Assembly: GCF_900605015.1 (NCBI RefSeq)
Contig: NZ_LR027573.1
Location: 142,375-206,374 of the forward strand
Source of the DNA: Olsenella sp. Marseille-P4559
GTDB taxonomy: Bacteria > Actinomycetota > Coriobacteriia > Coriobacteriales > Atopobiaceae
Length of the DNA stretch: 64,000 nucleotides
Direction: 5' to 3'
The translations under genes were made by a program, and so were the position numbers. Shown here piece by piece: positions 58,209 through 64,000 of this stretch. The notes below the pieces were generated by a model that did no database searches, was not told the DNA's origin, and saw only the letters and a program-made list of their open reading frames with translations. Within the stretch, counting starts at the first letter, position 1. Each line of letters opens with the position of its first letter.

Positions 58209-59072
58209 CTAGCATGGATTCGAGGTCACCGTGAGGTGCTTAAGCGAGAGGTCGAGAATGGGCGCGGAGTGGGTCAGCGCGCCGGACGAGACGTAATCCA
58301 CGCCCAGGTCTGCAAGGTGGGCGGCGCGCTCCATCGTGACGTTGCCCGAGACTTCCACCTCGGCAGCCCCGTCAATCACGCGGATGGCCTCGCGCATGGC
58401 ATCCAGGTTCATGTTGTCAAGCATGATGATGTCCGCTCCGGCTGCCACCGCCTCACGAACCTGCTCGATTGTCTCGACCTCTACCTCGATCTTGCGTACG
58501 AAGGGCGCATAGGCCCGCGCGGCGGCAACGGCCTGGGCCACCCCACCGGCGGCATCGATGTGGTTGTCCTTGAGCAGCACGCCATCGGAAAGGTTGTAGC
58601 GGTGGTTGCCGGCACCCCCCACGCGCACGGCCTCCTTTTCGAAGACGCGCATGTTGGGGCAGGTCTTGCGCGTGTCCACCAAACGCGTCTTGGTGCCCGC
58701 AAAGAGGGCCGACATCCTCCGCGCCGCCGTCGCTATGCCGCTCATGCGCTGCAGGAAGTTAAGCGCCACACGCTCGCCAGAGAGAAGCGCACGCACGTGG
58801 GCACGCACGAAGCCCAGGTCCTGCCCCTCGGAGACGCCCTCCCCTTCCGTAACCGAAAACTCGCAGGTAGCTGTAGGATCAAGCAGCTCAAACGTGCAGG
58901 CGAACACATCCAGCCCGCAGATGACGCCGTCCTCCTTGGCAATGAGGCGGACCTCCCCTATGGCCTTCTCCCCTATCACAGACGCTGTGGTGACGTCCTC
59001 GCTGGTGATGTCCTCGCGAAGGGCCGAGAGAATCAAAGGTTCGGCCTGGAGCTTAAGCGTTACCGAGTTCAT
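58209..59072 (-). CDS. nadC: Quinolinate phosphoribosyltransferase
   Basis: 287 residues. Converts quinolinate and PRPP to nicotinate mononucleotide. RMSGIATAARRMSALFAGTKTRLVDTRKTCP with the catalytic Arg/Lys set, KEAVRVGGAGNHRYNLSDGVLLKDNHI, EVEVETIEQV, MLDNMNLD, and VSGNVTMERA near the end. The start overlaps the nadB stop (ATGA). Confidence 0.96.
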   Translation of the reverse strand: MNSVTLKLQAEPLILSALREDITSEDVTTASVIGEKAIGEVRLIAKEDGVICGLDVFACTFELLDPTATCEFSVTEGEGVSEGQDLGFVRAHVRALLSGERVALNFLQRMSGIATAARRMSALFAGTKTRLVDTRKTCPNMRVFEKEAVRVGGAGNHRYNLSDGVLLKDNHIDAAGGVAQAVAAARAYAPFVRKIEVEVETIEQVREAVAAGADIIMLDNMNLDAMREAIRVIDGAAEVEVSGNVTMERAAHLADLGVDYVSSGALTHSAPILDLSLKHLTVTSNPC

Positions 59073-60307
59073 GCGGCATGCCTTTCTCGTACGATGTCGC
59101 GTGCTGCAAGCCGGGAGAAGACGAGGCTCTCGAGGAGCGAGTTGCTCGCCAGCCGGTTTGCGCCATGCACGCCGTTGCAGCTTGTCTCGCCCGCCGCATA
59201 GAGGTGCGGCAGCGTGGTCTCTGAGTGTGCGCCCACGTGAATGCCACCCATGAGATAGTGCTGCGCGGGCACCACCGGAATGGGTTCGCGGCGAATGTCG
59301 TAGCCCTCCTCAAGGCAGTGCTGCCAGATGTTGGCAAAGTGCCCGCAGATCACGTCTTCGCTCACGCGCTCGAACGAGAGGCGTACATAGCGCGAGCCCT
59401 CGCTCTCCATCTGGGCATAGATGGCCTTTGAGACAACGTCGCGGGACTGAAGCTCGTCGCAGAAGCGCTCGCCCGCAGCGTTGAGAAGGACGGCGCCCTC
59501 GCCACGGCAGCTCTCGGAGATGAGGAAGGCGCGCCCGGGCTTGTCGGTGTAGAGCGAGGTTGGATGAATCTGCACGTAGTCCATGTGGTCAAGCGTCACG
59601 CCATGGGCCGCGGCCACCCGGCAGCCGTCACCCGTGAGACAGGGGAAGTTGGTCGAGCGCTCGTAGAGGCCGCCAACGCCGCCCGTGGCGAGAATGACGT
59701 CGCGTGTGCGAAGCTCCGAGCGCTTGCCGTGCTCGCCATGCGCCACGATGCCCACGCAGGCGCCGTTCTCGACCAGGAGGTCGTCCATGCACACGTACTC
59801 GTGGACCCCGACGTTGGAGAGCTTGCGCACCTGCGCCAGCAGCTTGGTCGTGATCTCTTTGCCAGTGACGTCGGCGTGGTGGAGGATGCGCGGACGCGAG
59901 TGCGCTCCCTCGCGGGTGTAGTCGTAGCCGCCATCGGACGTGCGATCAAACTCCACACCCAGGCGCACGAGGTCCGCAATCACGTCGCGGCTCGACCAGA
60001 TCATGGTGTCCACGCTCTCGGCTCGGCACTCGCCATGACCGGCGCGCATGGTGTCGTCGAACCACGAGTCGTAGTCGTCGTAGTCGCGCATAACGCAGAT
60101 GCCGCCCTGCGCAAGCATCGAGTCGCAGCTCTCGAGGTCCTCCTTGCAGATCATGGTCACGCGCAGCGCACGCGGCAGGTTGATCGCTGCGTAGAGCCCG
60201 GCCACGCCACAACCCGCAATGACCACGTCACTCGCGAGCGGCGGCTCTGTGGCCGCGGTCTCTCTCATCGCCCGCGCCGACATCTCTGCCATGGCAGCAC
60301 CTGCCAT
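59069..60307 (-). CDS. nadB: L-aspartate oxidase
   Basis: 412 residues. FAD enzyme that oxidises aspartate to iminoaspartate. Dinucleotide fold VVIAGCGVAGLYAAINL (about residue 25), LAQGGICV, HHADVTGKEI, VILATGGVGGLYERSTN, MDYVQIHPTSLY and HYLMGGIHVG...AAGETSCNGVHGANRLASNSLLE. Shorter than E. coli NadB because the C-terminal helical domain is reduced. The ATG at 60307 has GGGGAGG 7 nt upstream, 5 bp after the nadA stop. Confidence 0.95.
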   Translation of the reverse strand: MAGAAMAEMSARAMRETAATEPPLASDVVIAGCGVAGLYAAINLPRALRVTMICKEDLESCDSMLAQGGICVMRDYDDYDSWFDDTMRAGHGECRAESVDTMIWSSRDVIADLVRLGVEFDRTSDGGYDYTREGAHSRPRILHHADVTGKEITTKLLAQVRKLSNVGVHEYVCMDDLLVENGACVGIVAHGEHGKRSELRTRDVILATGGVGGLYERSTNFPCLTGDGCRVAAAHGVTLDHMDYVQIHPTSLYTDKPGRAFLISESCRGEGAVLLNAAGERFCDELQSRDVVSKAIYAQMESEGSRYVRLSFERVSEDVICGHFANIWQHCLEEGYDIRREPIPVVPAQHYLMGGIHVGAHSETTLPHLYAAGETSCNGVHGANRLASNSLLESLVFSRLAARDIVRERHAA

Positions 60308-60312
60308 GCAGG

Positions 60313-61260
60313 TCACCTCCCCGCCAGCTCGAGCATGCGCTCGAGCGGCCCAACGGCACGCCGAGGGTCTTCTGGCAGCGCCACCTCCCCTGACATGTTC
60401 TCCAGGCAGGCCACGAGCTTCTCGGGAGTGACCATGTCCATGTTGGGACATATGGGTGCTGGTTCGGGGAAGAAGATGCGCTTGTCCTGGCCCTCGGTGC
60501 GCCGCGTGATCTCTGCGGCGACGCCCACCACTGTGAGCACGATGAACTCTCGCTCCTCACCTGCGGCTATGCGCTCGATGATCTGCTTGGTGGAGCCGAT
60601 GAAGTCCGCCTCGTCGAGTACCTCGCGGGTGCATTCTGGGTGCGCCAGGACCAAGGCGTCGGGGTGCGCCACCTCCAGCGCCTCGACCTCGCCGAGGCCG
60701 ATCCTGTTGTGCGTGGGGCAGTAGCCACGGTTCAGGATCACGTGCTTCTCGGGCACCTGCTCGGCCACATAGCGGCCAAGGTTCATGTCGGGAATGAAAA
60801 GGACGTTCTCCTGGGGCAGCTTACGCACCACCTTGATTGCGTTGGAGGAGGTCACGCAGACGTCGGCCCAGCGCTTGACCTCGGCTGTGGTGTTGACGTA
60901 GGCCACGACGGCAAGGTCTGGCACCTCTGCGCGCACGCGGTCAACGTCCTCGCGGCGCACCATATGGGCCATGGGACAGTCTGCCGCCGGCTCCGGCATG
61001 AGAACGTGGCGCGCCGGGCTAAGCAGCTTCACGCTCTCGGCCATGAACGATACCCCGCACAGCACGACGGTGGGCGCATCGAGGGTCTTGGCGAGACATG
61101 CCAGGTAGAACGAGTCGCCAACGTAGTCGGCCATGCGCTGCGTCTCGGCCGGAACGTAGTAGTGCGCGAGGACCACAGCCCCCCTCTCGCGCTTGAGTTG
61201 CGTCACGCGCTCGGCAAGCGCACCCTTCTCGTCACGCCGCACGGATTGGTCTTCCCCCAC
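60313..61260 (-). CDS. nadA: Quinolinate synthase
   Basis: 315 residues. 4Fe-4S enzyme that joins iminoaspartate and dihydroxyacetone phosphate. AVVLAHYYVPAETQRMADYVGDS, the three cluster Cys in VVLCGVSFMAE, (A)HPECTREV and APICPNMDM, and VTSSNAIKVV. The GTG at 61260 (AAGGGGGCATC upstream) gives a product of normal length; longer frames run through the promoter and the repeat array and cannot be real. First gene of nadA-nadB-nadC-niaR. Confidence 0.95.
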   Translation of the reverse strand: MGEDQSVRRDEKGALAERVTQLKRERGAVVLAHYYVPAETQRMADYVGDSFYLACLAKTLDAPTVVLCGVSFMAESVKLLSPARHVLMPEPAADCPMAHMVRREDVDRVRAEVPDLAVVAYVNTTAEVKRWADVCVTSSNAIKVVRKLPQENVLFIPDMNLGRYVAEQVPEKHVILNRGYCPTHNRIGLGEVEALEVAHPDALVLAHPECTREVLDEADFIGSTKQIIERIAAGEEREFIVLTVVGVAAEITRRTEGQDKRIFFPEPAPICPNMDMVTPEKLVACLENMSGEVALPEDPRRAVGPLERMLELAGR

Positions 61261-61287
61261 GATGCCCCCTTGGTAGCCATGGTCGCT

Positions 61288-61332
61288 GGTGCGACAGTAT
61301 GAACTCTGTCTTGCCATCTGACAAGACAGTTC
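61288..61332 (-). promoter_or_regulatory. Promoter and NiaR-type operator of the nad operon
   Basis: Minus strand: -35 TTGTCA (61324-61319), 17-bp spacer, -10 CATACT (61301-61296). GAACTCTGTCTTG (61301-61313) and CAAGACAGTTC (61322-61332) form an inverted repeat covering the -35 and spacer. Position over the promoter and the niaR gene in the operon support repression by NiaR. Confidence 0.7.
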
Positions 61333-61419
61333 TTGAGAAAGGCAGATGGGGCGGCACCTGCCGCCGCAGCTATGACAGGACCGGTGGCGGCAGCTACGAC
61401 GGCGCCGGTGGCGACGGAT

Positions 61420-61695
61420 GGCAAGAACCACCTGATCTGCGTATGCAGAACCCTGGATTTTTGACATTTCGGACCCATAACGGGGTCCGTCTGGCAGAAA
61501 AGTCCGGTCGTGCGTACGCACCAACCCCATTTGCCGCCAGGTCCCTCCCAGCCAACTGGGGAGACGCACAGACCCTGTCAGAGAGGTCGGGTTGAGCGTA
61601 CGCACAAGTGGAACTTCTCGCCAACCAGGCTCCCCGGATGGTCTCCCGCGGCAGAGCGGCCCAGTCGTGCGTACGTACAATCCCACCACTGCCAC
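61420..61695. repeat. Phased palindrome array 2 (four GTGCGTACGCAC-type sites)
   Basis: GCGTATGC or GCGTACG[C/T] is centred at 61442.5, 61515.5, 61599.5 and 61672.5: steps of 73, 84 and 73 bp. The first and last sites each have one substitution. The inter-site dyad TTCT-x-GCC / GGC-x-GAA is present (for example GGCAGAA 61493-61499). The array is the reverse complement of array 1 unit by unit; the 84-bp unit shares CCAACTGGGGA-ACGC. It fills the space upstream of the nad promoter. Confidence 0.85.
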
Positions 61696-61703
61696 AAGAA
61701 GAG

Positions 61704-61728
61704 AGCCGCCTGCGCCAAACAGGCGGCT
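61704..61728. terminator. Terminator behind the phosphate operon
   Basis: AGCCGCCTG and CAGGCGGCT form a 9-bp stem with 7-nt loop; TTTC follows on the plus and CTCTTCTT on the minus strand. It lies 57 bp after the DUF47 stop and borders array 2. Confidence 0.7.
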
Positions 61729-61784
61729 TTCGAAAAACGCTCGCTTGGCGGCGTGAGGCTTCCGCACCCCGCGTCCCTCTCGCG

Positions 61785-62405
61785 CTACGCGCCCTTGAGC
61801 ACCACGGAGCGCACGACGCCAGCCGTGTTGTCACACGCATCGAGCAGGTTCTCCATCTGGTCGAAGAGGCGCGTCCAGGTAACGGTATAGCGGCCGCTGG
61901 GCTCCTCCAGGAACAGACGACGCAGGGCATTTTGGTAGACCAGGTCACCTTCGTCCTCGATGTGGCCCACGGCAATGGCCTTCTCCATGACCAGCGGGTC
62001 CTTCTTGTAGTCGGGCAGGTGGTCAATCATGATGCGGATGTCCTTGACGGCCGTGAGCGTGAGGTTGGCCATCTGTGGGCCCTCCTTGCGCATCTCGTTC
62101 ACGTTGAAGAGGTCCAACCCCGAGGAGATGCTGTTCATGTAGTCCACGATGTCATCCATGGCAAGCGCAAGGTCATCGATGTCCGAGCGCTCAATGGGCG
62201 TCACGAAGGACGAGTAGAGCTCCTCCATGATGTGCTTGACCTTCTCGTCGCACTTGTTCTCGAAGACCTTCATCTGCGGAATCTCCGAGATGGTCTCGGG
62301 GAAGCCGGTGATGATCATCGCATACTCCACGGCCGCGTCCTCAATGCGTGCGGCAAAGTCCTTGAGCAGGGTGTAGAAGACGTCCTCTTTTTTGGCACGG
62401 GACAT
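61785..62405 (-). CDS. DUF47 (PhoU-like) phosphate-transport accessory protein
   Basis: 206 residues, all helical. KKEDVFYTLLKDFAARIEDAAVEYA, EEKVKHIMEELYSSFVTPIERSDI-type metal-binding helices (D/E-x3-D pattern: ERSDIDDLALAMDDIVDYMNS) are those of DUF47 proteins. The family regulates or couples PiT transporters. Begins 9 bp after the PiT stop in one operon. Confidence 0.9.
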   Translation of the reverse strand: MSRAKKEDVFYTLLKDFAARIEDAAVEYAMIITGFPETISEIPQMKVFENKCDEKVKHIMEELYSSFVTPIERSDIDDLALAMDDIVDYMNSISSGLDLFNVNEMRKEGPQMANLTLTAVKDIRIMIDHLPDYKKDPLVMEKAIAVGHIEDEGDLVYQNALRRLFLEEPSGRYTVTWTRLFDQMENLLDACDNTAGVVRSVVLKGA

Positions 62406-62414
62406 GGGTTCTCC

Positions 62415-63461
62415 TTAGAACACGACGAGAAAGAGCTTGGTGAGCAGAAATCCAATGAGACCACAGCCAGGGAACGTGAATACCCAGGCAAGGACCATCT
62501 CCTTGGCAACGCCCCAGTTGACGGAGCGGACGTTCTTGGCGGCACCGGCGCCCATCATGGCAGCCGTGGAAGTGTGGGTGGTCGAGACCGGAAGGCCCGT
62601 GAGGGTCGCAAGAAGCAGCGACGCCGTCGCGCTCACCGAGGCGGCAAAGCCTTGGTACTGCTCGAGCGAGACCATCTCCATGCCGACCCTCTTGATGATG
62701 CGCTTGCCGCCGATAGCGGTGCCGATGGCCATGGCAGCAGCACAGAGAACCTCAATCCACAGGGGGAACTGCGCGCCGTCGACCGACATGCCTTGCGAGA
62801 GGAGCACGGCCATCATGGCGGTGGACATGAACTTCTGGCCGTCCTGGGCGCCATGCATGGTTGCCATGCCGGCAGCACCAACGACCTGCCACTTCTTGAA
62901 GATGTTATTCATGCGGCGTCGGTCCGACTGGCGAAAGATCACAGGGATTACCCTGGCGATTGCCCAACCAGCGCCATAGCCCAAAACCGACGAGAGGATG
63001 AGACCGTAGACGACCTTGATCCACTCGTTCATGTTCACGCCATCGAGCCCGCCGTGCACAGCGAGCGCGGCACCGGTGAGTCCCGCGATGAGCGCGTGGC
63101 TCTCGGATGTGGGAATGCCAAAGACCCAAGCGATGGATGCCCAAGTCACAATGCCTACGGTTGCCGCCGCAAGGGCAATGAGGGCAGCATGGGTGTCTCC
63201 GCCAAAGTCGACCATGCCGCTCATGGTGTTGGCGACGGCCGTGGAGATGAGCGTCATGCCGATAAGACCCACGAAGTTGCACACCACGCTCATCGCGATG
63301 GCCTGGTTGACGCCAATGGCGCGCGTGCCCACGGGCTCGGCGATGGCATTCGCAGCATCCGTCGCACCATTCACGAGGATGGTCCCGATAACGAGGACCA
63401 TGACCAAGGCGAGGAACGGACTGGTCTGGACGGCCGCGACGAACTGGGAGAAGCTGACCAT
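62415..63461 (-). CDS. pit: PiT-family inorganic phosphate transporter
   Basis: 348 residues, about ten membrane helices. Signature GATDAANAIAEPVGTRAI in the first half and its repeat TGLPVSTTHTSTAAMMGAGAAKN in the second; GIPTSESHALIAGLTGAAL between. Moves phosphate (usually as metal-phosphate) with H+ or Na+. AAAGGTGACGCCCAC precedes the ATG. TATGAT near 63500 is the likely -10. Confidence 0.93.
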   Translation of the reverse strand: MVSFSQFVAAVQTSPFLALVMVLVIGTILVNGATDAANAIAEPVGTRAIGVNQAIAMSVVCNFVGLIGMTLISTAVANTMSGMVDFGGDTHAALIALAAATVGIVTWASIAWVFGIPTSESHALIAGLTGAALAVHGGLDGVNMNEWIKVVYGLILSSVLGYGAGWAIARVIPVIFRQSDRRRMNNIFKKWQVVGAAGMATMHGAQDGQKFMSTAMMAVLLSQGMSVDGAQFPLWIEVLCAAAMAIGTAIGGKRIIKRVGMEMVSLEQYQGFAASVSATASLLLATLTGLPVSTTHTSTAAMMGAGAAKNVRSVNWGVAKEMVLAWVFTFPGCGLIGFLLTKLFLVVF

Positions 63462-63576
63462 GTGGGCGTCACCTTTCGATTGTTGGCCAAAGCATCATAC
63501 CTGATGCAACCAAACACGGCATTCCCACTGCAAGGTTACACGTTACCGACACTCAGTTTGCAGTCTCTTAACGTGA

Positions 63577-63603
63577 GAGACAGGGGGACCGTCCCCTTGT
63601 CTC
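63577..63603. repeat. Dispersed palindromic repeat, copy 2
   Basis: 27-bp palindromic element (ends GAGACA, TGTCTC; centre GGGGGACCGTCCCC) matching the copy at 438-464 in inverted orientation at 25 of 27 positions. Confidence 0.7.
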
Positions 63604-63660
63604 ATCCGACGAGGGCCGCATTCCGCTACACGTTCGTCGACGTTTGTGTTGCGACCAGCA

Positions 63661-63690
63661 CGCGTCACACATTCGTACACGAATGTGTGA
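63661..63690. repeat. Hairpin family ACACATTCG, copy 3
   Basis: CGTCACACATTCG and CGAATGTGTGACG form perfect 13-bp arms around TACA. Outer pairs differ from the copies near 21.8 kb but still pair. Confidence 0.75.
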
Positions 63691-63771
63691 CGACGCGAAG
63701 GAGGAGCAGGGGGCCTGCCTTCCGCGCGGGGCAGCGACGCGGCACCCAGCCCGTACCCGCATCTGCCTCAC

Positions 63772-64000
63772 CTACCAGACGAAACCCCGCCCACTGAGGA
63801 TGCGCTCGAACGCGTGCTCAACGGTATCGGTGCGATAGCGCCCCAGAGGCAGCACCGACGGCTGCGAGGACTCCACCACAATGGGGCAGCCCGCCCACCT
63901 GAGCATCTCCATGTCGTTCTCGGCATCGCCAAAGACCATGCAGTCAGCGGCGTCAATGCCCAGGCGATCGGCCAGCGCCGACAAGGCCATCCCTTTGTCG
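63772..64000 (-). CDS. Cof-type HAD phosphatase (partial, C-terminal end)
   Basis: Last 75 codons of a gene entering from beyond the window. DKGMALSALADRLGI carries the motif III Lys and CMVFGDAENDMEMLRWAG the motif IV Asp pair of Cof/YidA-type HAD hydrolases, which dephosphorylate sugar phosphates or cofactors. Ends at LSGRGFVW. Substrate unknown. Confidence 0.85.
   Translation of the reverse strand, partial: DKGMALSALADRLGIDAADCMVFGDAENDMEMLRWAGCPIVVESSQPSVLPLGRYRTDTVEHAFERILSGRGFVW

Noticed and set aside
61261-61767. Extension of nadA by about 170 codons upstream
   Set aside because: The extension runs through the nad promoter, the palindrome and array 2; NadA proteins start near the chosen GTG.

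Overview
The window is GC-rich chromosomal DNA with tight operons, many start/stop overlaps (ATGA) and clear Shine-Dalgarno sites. The gene families point to an actinobacterium of the Coriobacteriia type (Olsenella/Collinsella-like): VTC-DUF4956-Cthe_2159 trio, NiaR-nadCBA operon, CsoR-CopA, actinobacterial-style T-box with a very short stem I, TAT-type lipoprotein solute-binding proteins. This placement is an inference; no rRNA or other phylogenetic marker is present.

Layout. 0-9 kb: metallophosphoesterase (partial), DAHP synthase, two peptidases (C69 and PepV-like M20), membrane proteins, a coiled-coil NlpC-like peptidoglycan hydrolase and a NdpA-like nucleoid protein. 9-16 kb: a structured intergenic region with a T-box leader that has no aminoacyl-tRNA synthetase behind it, then a Bce-type peptide-sensing module (ABC permease/ATPase and histidine kinase/response regulator) split by an unrelated endonuclease-like gene. 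16-22 kb: polyphosphate polymerase operon and DNA ligase. 21.9-25.5 kb: three copies of a tRNA-Val 3' fragment plus terminator, bounding two small cassettes (a frameshifted DUF4143 ATPase, and HipBA). 25.5-37.5 kb: ROK sugar kinase, copper operon, DUF2130 protein, HtrA protease, orphan regulator and a polar amino-acid ABC importer. 37.6-46.5 kb: a decaying stretch with a nonsense-mutated binding protein, an IS that truncates a permuted GH3 gene, a glutamine-synthetase-like protein lacking metal ligands, phosphoglycerate mutase, IS3 and IS30 remnants and a frameshifted membrane gene. 46.9-54.7 kb: an ABC-2 transporter with NarL-type two-component system, then a heterodimeric ABC pair under a strong operator. 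55-64 kb: Nmad3-type protein, ilvE, the niaR-nadC-nadB-nadA operon, PhoU-like/PiT phosphate uptake and a partial HAD phosphatase.

The most unusual feature is a pair of intergenic arrays (about 29.78-30.13 kb and 61.42-61.70 kb). Each repeats the palindrome GTGCGTACGCAC at centre-to-centre distances of exactly 73 or 84 bp, with a second dyad between sites. The two arrays match unit for unit in opposite orientation. 73 and 84 bp are close to 7 and 8 helical turns, so every site should face the same side of the DNA. I do not recognise this element.

Several genes carry single-base indels, some in homopolymers (G6 at 22673, T6 at 49120). These could be assembly errors, true decay or phase variation; the sequence alone cannot decide.
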